Position numbers and translations under genes: made by a program. The notes under the pieces are model-generated. The model had not been told where the DNA came from and ran no database searches. It saw only the letters and a list, made by a program, of their open reading frames with translations. 64,000 nucleotides of DNA from contig JALHMB010000006.1 in NCBI GenBank assembly GCA_022844275.1, positions 339,001 through 403,000 of the forward strand, read 5' to 3'. Source of the DNA: Hyphomicrobiaceae bacterium (GTDB lineage Bacteria; Pseudomonadota; Alphaproteobacteria; Rhizobiales; Hyphomicrobiaceae). Shown piece by piece: positions 34,771 through 42,963 of the stretch; positions within the stretch are counted from its first letter, which is position 1; each line of letters starts with the position of its first letter.

Positions 34771-35510
34771 ACCGCGATCACGGCCAGGAACACGATGTTT
34801 GTCGCCATGTGCGCGATGATGGGCAGCCAGAGGTTCCCCGAACGCCACAGCAGCCACGAAAGATACAATCCGCCAACGAAAACCTCGAGCAGGCCAGCCA
34901 CCGAGTAACCAAGGTGGAACGTCGTCCAGGCCACATTGACGAGGAGCGCCGCCGGCCAAAACCCGCCGCGCCAGCGGGCGAGAGCGGCGAGCGCGAAGCC
35001 ACGAAAAAGGATCTCCTCCGAGAGCGGCGCGCCAATGCCTACGGCCAGCGCTGTCACCGGCCAGATTGGCGCCTGCAGCATCGGCAGAAAGGGCGCGACG
35101 TCGGCCATGAAGAGGTCTGGCCGGAGCAGGTAGACCAGCAGATTGTAGGTCCCGAGCACGAGGACCAGCCCGGCAAGCGCCGCGGCGACATCGCGGATGC
35201 TCGGAAGACCGCGATCGAGATGCAGCACGGCACGCCGCTCGCCACCGAAGAGGCCCGCCGCCCACCATGCGAAGGCGATGACGCCGACCTGAGAAAGCGC
35301 TAGGAAGACGATCACGGAGAGCAGAAGCCGTTTGTCCGCCGGCACGCCGATCAGGAAGCCCGGTTCGCCTGCGACCACGGCCGCGCCGATCACGCCGCCG
35401 AGAAGCTGCAGGCCCGCCTGCACGATGATCGCCGCCAGCAGGGCGAGCAACGGCGGCCAGGTGCCGCGCGCCTCGTAGCGTGGTGGACCGGCCAGAAGAT
35501 GGTTTGCCAA
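34755..35510 (-). CDS. CPBP family intramembrane glutamic endopeptidase
   Basis: This 251-residue polytopic membrane protein of the CAAX-protease/bacteriocin-processing family has 6-8 hydrophobic segments. Motif 1 is EEILFRGFALAAL with the Glu pair, motif 2 is TFHLGYSV (His), and motif 3 is LWLPIIAHMATNIVFLA (His and Asn). Family members cleave membrane substrates or process peptides; the substrate here is unknown. It overlaps the convergent acetyltransferase gene by 16 bp and is divergent from ssrA. Confidence 0.88.
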   Translation of the reverse strand: MANHLLAGPPRYEARGTWPPLLALLAAIIVQAGLQLLGGVIGAAVVAGEPGFLIGVPADKRLLLSVIVFLALSQVGVIAFAWWAAGLFGGERRAVLHLDRGLPSIRDVAAALAGLVLVLGTYNLLVYLLRPDLFMADVAPFLPMLQAPIWPVTALAVGIGAPLSEEILFRGFALAALARWRGGFWPAALLVNVAWTTFHLGYSVAGLLEVFVGGLYLSWLLWRSGNLWLPIIAHMATNIVFLAVIAVYPFS

Positions 35511-35639
35511 CGTCCCTGTCTCTCTGTGGTCACGCGGCCGTAAGGTTTACAACCCGAAATTGATCGGCCGACTTTGCCGGTCTTCCACACGTGTGGCGGA
35601 GCGTGCTTTCATTTGGCGGAAGGCCATCCTATATTGAGT

Positions 35640-36010
35640 TTGCCGGATTCGTCCGGCTATGGCGATAAATGGACATCGGAATAAGCCTTTCGGACCCGGG
35701 GGCGGTACCCGGCGCCTCCACCATCAGCCCACGAGATCGCACCACGCCGGTGGTGCCCTCAAGGAAAACGAGAGCCAATCGTGGCCTGTTGCTGGGGGCG
35801 AAATAGGATCGACGAGGGTGTAAAGGGTGCTCTTTTGCCCGGCATGATACCGCCGTTATCGGGTCACCAGAATAGTTGCCAATGACAACTATGCTGAGGC
35901 TCGCCTCGCTGCGTAATGCAGTTCGGTTAGCCTGAACTTGAAGCCCTGGCGTCTAGCAACGTCAGGCGCGGTTCGGAGGGCACCGGGCAACAGAAGCCCT
36001 CCACTTTGCT
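35640..36010 (+). ncRNA. ssrA: transfer-messenger RNA (tmRNA), circularly permuted two-piece form
   Basis: This RNA rescues stalled ribosomes and adds a degradation tag. The 3' acceptor piece comes first: T stem CCGGG/CCCGG (35696-35712), acceptor strand CGCCTCC (35713-35719), discriminator A and encoded CCA (35721-35723). The 5' piece begins GGGGGCG at 35794 and pairs with it in 7 bp including a G3-U70 wobble, the alanine identity signal. The tag reads ANDNYAEARLAA (35878-35913), then TAA. Hairpins follow (for example GGAGGGC/GCCCTCC, 35975-36002). The T loop is GGCGGTA, not the usual TTCRANY. Outer ends are estimates; about 35724-35793 should be removed by processing. Confidence 0.95.
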
Positions 36011-36029
36011 ACCATGCGGGCCGCATGGT
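36011..36029. terminator. inverted repeat after ssrA
   Basis: ACCATGCGG-g-CCGCATGGT is a perfect 9-bp inverted repeat 35 bp before the sspB start. It could end the tmRNA precursor or mark its 3' processing site. There is no T run. Confidence 0.4.
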
Positions 36030-36063
36030 GGCGCACTGTGTGGGCTGGTGCGAAGACTGAAGC

Positions 36064-36780
36064 ATGACGGCTGAGCACGAGATCGACTACGACGCGCTAG
36101 CGCAGGAGGCCATGCGTGGCGTCGTGCGTGCTGTACTGACGCGGGTACAGAAGTCGGGACTTCCCGGCAATCACCATTTCTATATCGCCTTCGACACCCG
36201 CCATCCGGGCGTGGTGCTCTCGAAGCGGCTCAAGGGCAAATACGCCGAGGAAATGACGATCGTGCTCCAGCACGTGTTCTGGGAGCTCATCGTCACCGAC
36301 GTCCGCTTCGAGGTGAAGCTGAGGTTCGACGGCATTCCCGAGCGGCTCGTCATTCCCTTTGCGGCGATCAAGGTCTTCTTCGATCCGAGCGTGCCGTACG
36401 GCCTCCAGTTCGACGAAGCCGGTGCCGCACGTGACAGCAGCGGCAGCGTCGTCGGCCTCAACGAGGATTCCGGTATCGGCGGCCAGATTTCCGGCGTGCC
36501 GGGCATCGGGCGCGCATCCAATCGTCCGGCTGCCGGCGACCGGAAGCGCCCGGTGCGCCGCACCCGCTCCGACAAGGACGACGAGGCGACTTCCCTCGAC
36601 GACGAGAATGGGACGGAAGGGGCTGCTAGCCGCCGGATCGAGCCCGCATCGCGTCCGCAAGCTGCACTCGTTCCGGCACCATCCGGCACCGAGAGCGACG
36701 CGGATTTTACCGAGACGCCTGCGCAGGATCAGGGGCAGCAGAACGTCATCAGCCTGGATCGATTCCGCAAGAAACCCTGA
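36064..36780 (+). CDS. sspB: SspB family ClpXP adaptor protein (alpha type)
   Basis: This 238-residue adaptor captures ssrA-tagged proteins and delivers them to ClpXP. The N-terminal substrate-binding domain (residues 1-120) shows MRGVVRAVLTRVQKSGLPG, HHFYIAFDTRHPGVVLS and VIPFAAIKVFFDPSVPYGL. A long, charged, low-complexity linker follows. The C-terminal tail ENVISLDRF-like (QQNVISLDRFRKK) is the motif that docks on ClpX. It lies directly after ssrA, whose tag it should recognise, so the two are functionally linked. A rho-independent terminator follows. Confidence 0.94.
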   Translation: MTAEHEIDYDALAQEAMRGVVRAVLTRVQKSGLPGNHHFYIAFDTRHPGVVLSKRLKGKYAEEMTIVLQHVFWELIVTDVRFEVKLRFDGIPERLVIPFAAIKVFFDPSVPYGLQFDEAGAARDSSGSVVGLNEDSGIGGQISGVPGIGRASNRPAAGDRKRPVRRTRSDKDDEATSLDDENGTEGAASRRIEPASRPQAALVPAPSGTESDADFTETPAQDQGQQNVISLDRFRKKP

Positions 36781-36815
36781 GCGGGCGATAATCTCTGCCC
36801 GCATAGGACATCGAG

Positions 36816-36853
36816 GCCCGTTCGGCATACGATCCGAGCGGGCTTTTTGTTTT
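36816..36853 (+). terminator. rho-independent terminator after sspB
   Basis: GCCCGTTCGG-catacgat-CCGAGCGGGC forms a 10-bp stem with one G-T wobble and is followed by TTTTTGTTTT. It is a strong intrinsic terminator, so sspB (with or without ssrA) is a closed unit. Confidence 0.9.
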
Positions 36854-36890
36854 GACTGAGCGGCTTCAGGTGTCGCCAGGGAGGATAGGA

Positions 36891-37661
36891 ATGAAACCAA
36901 TCGGGCTTTTTACAGGGCAATGCGCGCTCGTGACCGGCTCCGCCTCCAACATCGGCCGCGCCATCGCCGAGGGCATTGCCGCGGAAGGCGCCAAGGTTCT
37001 GCTCGCGGATGTCGATCCCGAGCGCAATGCCGCGACGCTGGCGGCCATTACGGCGGCCGGTGGGAAGGCAGAGGCAATCACCACCGATCTCTCGACCTCG
37101 GACGGTTGGCGCAGCCTGCTGGCGCGTGTCGGCGACGCGCCAATCGACGTGTTCGTCCATTCGGCCTGCCCGCCTCGCAAGGAGGTCGATGACGCGAGCG
37201 CCGTCAGCGAAGCAACGTGGGATGCTTTCCAGAACGTGAATGTGCGCTCGGGCTACTTCCTCGGCCGCGAGTTGGCCGGTCGAATGCAGGCGCGAGGGGC
37301 GAAGGGCAGTTTGCTGCTCGTCACGTCGCTCCACGCCGAGACGCCGCGCAATCTTCCGCATTATTCCGCGGCCAAGGCCGGAATGACGATGGTCGTGCGC
37401 GAGCTTGCCCGCCATTTCGGCCCCGCCGGCATCCGCGTAAACGCCATCGCGCCCGGTGCCATTCCGGGTGGTGGCTTCAATGCGGCAGCTTATGATTTCG
37501 ACGGCAAGATCGCGCTCGGCCGGCTTGGCACTGCGGCCGATCTTGCCGGACCGGCGATCGCCCTGCTGTCGGACCGCTTCGCCGGCTACATCACGGGCAC
37601 GACACTGGTGGTCGACGGCGGCATCGATCTCTTCAACTGGATCAAGCCGGTTTGGGGATAG
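36891..37661 (+). CDS. SDR family oxidoreductase
   Basis: A 256-residue short-chain dehydrogenase has TGSASNIG (residues 15-22) as cofactor motif, catalytic Tyr158-x3-Lys162 (YSAAK) and the C-terminal ITGTTLVVDGGIDLF. The usual NAG motif is replaced by HSACPPRK, and an unusual SLHAETPRNLPHYS segment precedes the Tyr. Substrate is unknown, probably a sugar or hydroxy acid. The start has a strong ribosome-binding site (GGGAGGATAGGA). The aldolase converges on it, and both may act on related sugar-acid substrates, which is inference. Confidence 0.88.
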   Translation: MKPIGLFTGQCALVTGSASNIGRAIAEGIAAEGAKVLLADVDPERNAATLAAITAAGGKAEAITTDLSTSDGWRSLLARVGDAPIDVFVHSACPPRKEVDDASAVSEATWDAFQNVNVRSGYFLGRELAGRMQARGAKGSLLLVTSLHAETPRNLPHYSAAKAGMTMVVRELARHFGPAGIRVNAIAPGAIPGGGFNAAAYDFDGKIALGRLGTAADLAGPAIALLSDRFAGYITGTTLVVDGGIDLFNWIKPVWG

Positions 37662-37743
37662 TTCCGCCGGCTGCTGGGAAGAGGTTTTACTCAATGGGCG
37701 TGGTGGTATGCCGGCGGCGGCACCTTTCTACGTCGTAGCCGTG

Positions 37744-38448
37744 TCACGCCTTCCCGTTCCGCCCATAACTCGCGAAGCGCTCGACGACGCGCGCCATCTC
37801 GTCCTGCGCAAGCACGTGCGGTGTCCCGAGCATGAGTACCTTGAGGTACTGCTCCGCCAGGATTTCGACCTCCTCCGCGAGCGCCAGGGCCGCTGGCCCG
37901 TTCGCGCCAACTGCGGTCTGCCCGTGATTGGCCATCAGGCAGGCATTGCGGTGCCTGAGACCCTCGGCGACGTTCTGTGCGAGCTCCTCGCTGCCAAACG
38001 TGGCATAGGGCACCAGCGGGATGTCGTCGCCGCCAGCCGACGCCACCATATAGTGGAAGGCGGGAATGGCGCGGCGCGCACAGGCAAGCACCGTTGCGTG
38101 CATCGAGTGGCAATGGACAATGGCACCGGCATCGGGCCTGGAGCGGTAGACCGCCAAGTGGAACAGCAGCTCGCTCGACGGGGCCAGTTGCCCGACAGGG
38201 ACATGGCCGTCAATGCGGACGCGCACGATGTCGGCGGGTGTGGTGAGATCATACGCAAGGCCCGACGGCGTGATCAGGATCCCATCCTCGAAACGCACCG
38301 AAACATTCCCCGAACGGCCCGGCGACAAGCCTCGGCGGCTCATGGCGAGGGCGGTGTCGACCACACTGCGGCGCGCAACCAACTCGGCCGTTCCGCGCTG
38401 AGGCAGCCGCCGGCCAGCTCCTGTCGTCCTCACGATCTCACGCACCAT
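37744..38448 (-). CDS. class II aldolase/adducin family protein
   Basis: A 234-residue zinc-dependent aldolase of the fuculose-phosphate/ribulose-phosphate epimerase-like fold has SGNVSVRFEDGILITPSGL, SELLFHLAVYRSRPDAGAIV (catalytic Glu) and HCHSMHATVLA (two zinc His). The third zinc His is in NHGQTAVG. It likely splits a sugar phosphate into glycolaldehyde or DHAP and an aldehyde. The start at 38448 follows GGGAG; the open frame runs to 38499 without better support. It is divergent from the CobW GTPase gene. Confidence 0.87.
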   Translation of the reverse strand: MVREIVRTTGAGRRLPQRGTAELVARRSVVDTALAMSRRGLSPGRSGNVSVRFEDGILITPSGLAYDLTTPADIVRVRIDGHVPVGQLAPSSELLFHLAVYRSRPDAGAIVHCHSMHATVLACARRAIPAFHYMVASAGGDDIPLVPYATFGSEELAQNVAEGLRHRNACLMANHGQTAVGANGPAALALAEEVEILAEQYLKVLMLGTPHVLAQDEMARVVERFASYGRNGKA

Positions 38449-38513
38449 GATCCGACTCCCAATCCTTCGCGCGACTCGATAGCCTGCCCCGCCAGGCAAA
38501 AACGAGGGCCGAC

Positions 38514-39704
38514 ATGAGCATGACCCCGAACCCCGCGATTCCCATCACCGTCCTTACCGGCTTCCTCGGGTCCGGCAAGACGACGCTGCTGAAGCGCCTA
38601 CTCGACGACCCCGCAATGGCCGGCACTGCCGTCATCATCAACGAGTTCGGCGAGGTCGGTATCGACGATGCGCTCGTCGAAAAGATCGACGACGATGCCG
38701 TCCTGCTCCCCTCGGGGTGCGTGTGCTGCGCCGTGCGCGGCGATCTCGTGCAGGCACTCGAGCGGATGCACACCAAATCGCTCTGGGGCGACATCCCACC
38801 GATGCAGCGCGTTGTCCTCGAGACGACCGGTCTCGCCGATCCAACGCCGATCGTTCACACGCTGATGACGGAAGAAAGCCTCTACCGCATCTATCAGCTC
38901 GACGCCGTTGTAACGACTGTCGATGCACAGTTGGGCTTACACCAGATCGAAGCGCATTTCGAGCCCGCAAAGCAGATTGCGATCGCGGATCGCCTCATTG
39001 TGACTAAAGCCGACCTAACGGAAGCGCAGAACGTCGAAGCACTGGAGCGGCGCCTCAGGGCTCTGAACCCGGCGGGGCAGATCCGCCGCGCAGTCAAGGG
39101 CGATATCTCGCCTTCGGAGCTGATCGGCCTCGGCGCCCACGAGCCGGCACTGACGGGTGTCGATCCGGAGCGCTGGCTCGCCGCCGAACGCTACAAGGAG
39201 GACGACGGACATCACGCACACGGCGCACATTGCGGCCCCGACTGCGGACACGATCATGAGCACGCGCATTCGCACGATCATGAGCACGCGCATTTGCACG
39301 ATCACGAGCATGATCACCACGCTCATGACGAAGCCTGCGCCGATCCGCATTGTGATCACCCCGCGCATCAGCATCTGCACGGCATCCGCTCATTCTGCCT
39401 GACGTTCGCGGAACCGCTCGACGGGCGCGAGCTGTCCAACGCTATGCAGCTTCTCGCGCAGCTTTATGGCGAGCGGCTCCTGCGCGTGAAGGGCATTCTG
39501 AACGTGAAAGATCAGACGAAGCCGTTCGTCGTGCATGGCGTGCAGCACATCTTCTATCCGCCGGAGACGCTCGCAAAGTGGCCGAGCGCGGATCAGCGAT
39601 CGCGCCTCGTATTCATCACGAAGGATCTGCCGGAAGACAGTATCCGCAAACACTTCCGCCCGTTCGTCGGCGAGGCGGAGGGGGCGATAATCGTGAGCGC
39701 GTAG
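38514..39704 (+). CDS. CobW/ZNG1-type GTPase metallochaperone
   Basis: A 396-residue G3E-family GTPase has Walker A GFLGSGKTT (residues 16-24), the metal motif CVCC (69-72), DxxG-like ETTGLADP and the base-recognition TKAD. A His/Asp/Cys-rich segment (about 233-289) could store or pass a metal such as zinc or cobalt. A C-terminal CobW_C domain follows. It may deliver zinc to enzymes under limitation, or cobalt for cobalamin. No Zur box is clear, and no cob genes are adjacent. DNA coding for the His-rich part contains a 24-bp tandem repeat. Confidence 0.9.
   Translation: MSMTPNPAIPITVLTGFLGSGKTTLLKRLLDDPAMAGTAVIINEFGEVGIDDALVEKIDDDAVLLPSGCVCCAVRGDLVQALERMHTKSLWGDIPPMQRVVLETTGLADPTPIVHTLMTEESLYRIYQLDAVVTTVDAQLGLHQIEAHFEPAKQIAIADRLIVTKADLTEAQNVEALERRLRALNPAGQIRRAVKGDISPSELIGLGAHEPALTGVDPERWLAAERYKEDDGHHAHGAHCGPDCGHDHEHAHSHDHEHAHLHDHEHDHHAHDEACADPHCDHPAHQHLHGIRSFCLTFAEPLDGRELSNAMQLLAQLYGERLLRVKGILNVKDQTKPFVVHGVQHIFYPPETLAKWPSADQRSRLVFITKDLPEDSIRKHFRPFVGEAEGAIIVSA
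39249..39320. repeat. 24-bp tandem repeat coding for His-rich segment
   Basis: Three 24-bp units at 39249-39272, 39273-39296 and 39297-39320 encode HDHEHAHS, HDHEHAHL and HDHEHDHH. The first two differ at a single base, suggesting recent duplication. The third is more diverged. Confidence 0.8.
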
Positions 39705-39717
39705 CGCTCGCGGTCTG

Positions 39718-40161
39718 TCACCGCCGATACTGCAGGAAGGGCGATTTCGTCGCGACCTTGTCGTAGAGTCCGCGCGCGCGATAGTTGAACTCCTGCGTAG
39801 CCCAGTACGTGCGCGTTGCGCCGCGCGCATCCGCTTCAGCATAGACCTGCTCGATCAGGCGACGGCCGATGTCCTTGCCGCGCACTCTCGGATCGACGAA
39901 CAGATCCTCAAGGTAGCAATACCAGGTCGGAGACCACGTCGAGCGATGGAACAGGATATGCGCGATGCCGATCGGCACGTCATCGTCGCTGACCGCCACT
40001 AGACCGATGTGAAATCCCTCCTTGCCGCTCAGCAGGCGCTCCCAGGTCATCTCGATGACTTCGTCCGGAACATTCGACTTGTAGAACTCGATGTAGCCCT
40101 TGAAGAGCGGCAGCCACGACGACTTGTCCTTGGCCTCGAGGCGGCGAATGCGAATGCTCAT
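39718..40161 (-). CDS. GNAT family N-acetyltransferase
   Basis: A 147-residue acetyltransferase begins MSIRIRRLEAKDKSSWLPLF. It has the central YLEDLFVDPRVRGKDIGRRL motif (acetyl-CoA loop RGKDIG) and FNYRARGLYDKVATKSPF near the end. The pattern fits small-molecule or amino-acid/polyamine acetyltransferases; the substrate is not predictable. The ATG at 40161 is chosen over 40242 because the shorter form matches the family N-terminus. It converges on the CobW gene with 13 bp between stops. Confidence 0.86.
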   Translation of the reverse strand: MSIRIRRLEAKDKSSWLPLFKGYIEFYKSNVPDEVIEMTWERLLSGKEGFHIGLVAVSDDDVPIGIAHILFHRSTWSPTWYCYLEDLFVDPRVRGKDIGRRLIEQVYAEADARGATRTYWATQEFNYRARGLYDKVATKSPFLQYRR

Positions 40162-40322
40162 GATTGACGGTCCTGTCGTTGACGCGGAAGCGCCAAAGTA
40201 GCCGCGGCCGAGCCCAAGGGCCATGCCGAAAACCGGACGCACGATGGCTCCGACCGATGCGCAGGAACTGCGCGCCGATCGAAGCGATCATGCTCCAGGG
40301 GAAGAGTAAGCGATGGCGTTTG

Positions 40323-42212
40323 TCAGCCGCGCAGGCGCGTGCGGACTATGCGCGGGAATTCGTCGCTGGTGAATTCGTCGGCGGTGCGGGGCTGGCCGGG
40401 TGCAGAACCGCGCGCCGGATCGCTCACCATACCGCCCTGCGGCGGCACATATTGGGGCGCGGTCTGGGTGTTCGCACGGGAGGTCGTCGCACCTGCCGGG
40501 CTGCTGTTGCCGACAAACCAAGCCTCGATGAGATCGAGCTCATCGGCCGACAGCTTCAGACCCTGACCGCGGCAGCGCGCCACGACGAAATTGCGGAAAC
40601 GCCCCGCAAACAGGTTCGCGGACGCGCCCTGCTCGAACCACGGATCGGCCTCGCTCACCACATCCATCACGAAGCGCACGTCGTCGCGGCGCAGCTCCAG
40701 GCCGTACTCCTGCGCTCGCCGTAGGACGTTCTGGATGGTCTGCGCGCCAAGCAGGTTGTTCTCATTGATCTCGAGCGCCATGACCTCGAAGAGCGTTCGA
40801 TACTCGGGCGGCGCGAGTGGCGGCGCCTGGCAGGCTTCGTGGATGCGCGCGATGGATTGCTGGATCGACGAGCCAGTCTCTTTCGGGCGAGCCGGGGAGG
40901 CTGCGGTCGTCGCCATGCCCTGGGACGGCGCAGCCGCGTGCGTCGAAGCAGCGGGCTTTGGCGCCTGGGCCGGTGTCAGCGGTGCGGAGAGCGTTGGCGA
41001 GCGCGGCGAGGGCTCACGGGTGGGGACATCACTCTGGCTGTAGCGCGGCGTGCCGGCGAGCGACCGCGGCTCCGGCACCGAAGCGGCAGGCGGGGGCAGC
41101 GCGCGCTCGGGGCGAAAGTCCTCGTCGTGATGATCGAACGAAGGCTGCTGCTGTGGGCGACGCTGCAGGCCGCCCTGGCTTCCAAAATGGTCGGCAAGTC
41201 CGCGCGTGCTCGCCGCACTACTCGACGGCGGCGCGATCGTGCGGGAAGGGGCCATCTCACGCATCTCGGGCATTTCGGGCAGCGGCACGGCACGCTTCGC
41301 CTGCAGGTGACGGCGCGTGTCGATGACAAGATAGGGTGGCTGCTCGGAGAGCCTGAATTCATCCGGCAACGCTTGCGCAAGCAGCTCGCGGAAGCCACCT
41401 GCCCCAGCCCACGACGTCGCGACCGTCCGATCATGCCCGATCGAGCGCACGGCACGGTCGGCGAGCACCTCGAGCGGTACCGGCGTCGGCGAGGCCTGAA
41501 CGGCCTGCACCACATCGGCAATGATTTCCTGGCGAAGCGCCTCACGGTCAACCTCGGGCAGCACCAGGGCCTTCGCTTGCGAGGCGATGAGCGGCGCGGA
41601 CGCGCTCATGCCGATCTCGCCCTGCTGCTCGAGAAGGAAGGCGATGAGATCGGATTCGCGCACCTCGCCGTCGCTGATCGCAGTGTAGGGGGCCGCGGTG
41701 TAGTCGTTGGCGAAGATCACCGTGCGTCGGGCGTGGGCGCGCAGACGATGCAGAACGGGCGTGAAATCCGCATCCCCAGACAGGATCACGAACTCGTCGA
41801 AATGCGTACCGTGTGCGAGGTGGTCGACGACATCCATGACCATGCGGATGTCGGAGGAGTTCTTGAGCTGGGCGGTGAGGGGCGGGCAGTCGATGATCTC
41901 GAACCCGGCGCGCAGGAAGTGATGGCGCACGAACGGGAAGGAATTCATGTCGGTCGAATTGTCGGACTGGTTCCGGCGCGGCACGGGGTTGCCGTAGCAG
42001 CGGTTCATGACGATACGCCGCGGCTCTGCGGCAAACGAGCCGTTGGTGGAGGTGATCAGCGCGCCGGTCTCGATGCCCTTGATCCAGGAGGCGGCATCAC
42101 GGGCGAACCGCTTGGCAGCTTCTTCGTTTTTGCGTTTCAACGACAAATAGATGTTGTCGTAATCGACGAAAACGGCGCTTAAGAACGCACGCCCAGCTTC
42201 ACGCCTGATCAT
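40323..42212 (-). CDS. NYN domain-containing protein, probable ribonuclease
   Basis: A 629-residue protein has an N-terminal NYN (PIN-like) nuclease domain. Candidate metal-binding Asp residues are in VFVDYDNIY (Asp17, Asp19), DIRMVMDVVD (Asp121, Asp127) and ILSGDADFTP (Asp147, Asp149). A possible winged-helix/OST-HTH-like domain follows at about 235-310 (LEVLADRAVRSIGHD). Next comes a Pro/Ser/Ala-rich linker of about 150 residues, then a conserved C-terminal helical domain. It is likely an RNase or RNA-binding protein; the substrate is unknown. It begins with ATG at 42212 and stands alone. Confidence 0.8.
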   Translation of the reverse strand: MIRREAGRAFLSAVFVDYDNIYLSLKRKNEEAAKRFARDAASWIKGIETGALITSTNGSFAAEPRRIVMNRCYGNPVPRRNQSDNSTDMNSFPFVRHHFLRAGFEIIDCPPLTAQLKNSSDIRMVMDVVDHLAHGTHFDEFVILSGDADFTPVLHRLRAHARRTVIFANDYTAAPYTAISDGEVRESDLIAFLLEQQGEIGMSASAPLIASQAKALVLPEVDREALRQEIIADVVQAVQASPTPVPLEVLADRAVRSIGHDRTVATSWAGAGGFRELLAQALPDEFRLSEQPPYLVIDTRRHLQAKRAVPLPEMPEMREMAPSRTIAPPSSSAASTRGLADHFGSQGGLQRRPQQQPSFDHHDEDFRPERALPPPAASVPEPRSLAGTPRYSQSDVPTREPSPRSPTLSAPLTPAQAPKPAASTHAAAPSQGMATTAASPARPKETGSSIQQSIARIHEACQAPPLAPPEYRTLFEVMALEINENNLLGAQTIQNVLRRAQEYGLELRRDDVRFVMDVVSEADPWFEQGASANLFAGRFRNFVVARCRGQGLKLSADELDLIEAWFVGNSSPAGATTSRANTQTAPQYVPPQGGMVSDPARGSAPGQPRTADEFTSDEFPRIVRTRLRG

Positions 42213-42305
42213 TCAACGCCCCCTAGTCATTCCTCGGACTTGCGCCGATACCCCGAGGTTACTCTTCATGAGTCGTCTGGCAGGGGCAAGGTCCGGGCCC
42301 CGGAC

Positions 42306-42343
42306 TCCCGAATCAAGTCAGGGGATTAGCTGTTGATTCGGGA
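42306..42343. repeat. inverted repeat between the NYN gene and the lipoprotein gene
   Basis: TCCCGAATCAA and TTGATTCGGGA (11 bp) flank 16 bases. The right arm and its continuation (ATTCGGGACA) are similar to the AATCGGGACA arm of the palindrome upstream of atpC, so it may be a degenerate member of the same family. Confidence 0.5.
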
Positions 42344-42511
42344 CATGCGCGGCGCGTGGGCCGCACCTCGACCGTGGCTCTGGCGTCACACGCCGACCGT
42401 GCCAGCGGGCGTCCGCATTCCGGACGGCGCTTAGCGCTCCGTTAACCCTGTTCCCCCATAGTGGCCGTCACGTCAGTGACCTGTTGCTTCGTTGCGTGAA
42501 AGGCGTTTGCG

Positions 42512-42904
42512 ATGCGTTCCAAGCGTTGTGGCTGCGCGCCACAATTCGTCCGGCAAGGTGCGATCAGCGCCAGCCTGATCGGCGTCCTCGCCATTCTCGC
42601 CGGCTGCGCGAGCGATCGCAGCACCACGCACTCATCCGCCGACACTGCGCCCATGCGGATGGCAGGTGCGCGCGGCATGATCGAGGCCGACGACCCGCGC
42701 GAGCCCTGGAGCCCCAACTACGGCTCCGTCCGCCCCATGCGCACGAGCGCTACTGGCATGTCCAGCGGTGCCGAAACTGTGTCTGCCGCCGCCACGGCGA
42801 CGTCACCAGCACGCGCTATTCCGGTGTCATACTCCCCGCCCCTCGATGCCGAGGACATCATCCGTCGCGCCGTCGCTGCGCACGAGATGCGACAGGAGAA
42901 TTGA
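42512..42904 (+). CDS. hypothetical lipoprotein
   Basis: A 130-residue protein has a lipoprotein signal: a basic start, hydrophobic ISASLIGVLAILAGC with a lipobox (LAGC), and lipidated Cys probably at residue 32. The mature part is short, polar and low-complexity, ending in SPPLDAEDIIRRAVAAHEMR. AAGGCG precedes the ATG. I do not recognise the family; it is likely anchored in the outer or inner membrane. It faces bamB, a known outer membrane assembly lipoprotein, on the opposite strand. Confidence 0.7.
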   Translation: MRSKRCGCAPQFVRQGAISASLIGVLAILAGCASDRSTTHSSADTAPMRMAGARGMIEADDPREPWSPNYGSVRPMRTSATGMSSGAETVSAAATATSPARAIPVSYSPPLDAEDIIRRAVAAHEMRQEN

Positions 42905-42963
42905 GAATGAACGACTACGCACACAAATCCGCCATGCGGGCATCCGCAGCTCTGGCGAAGCCC

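Noticed and set aside
40839-42182. Plus-strand open frame (447 codons) antisense to the NYN protein
   Set aside because: It is a shadow frame. The NYN reading has clear nuclease motifs; this one has none.
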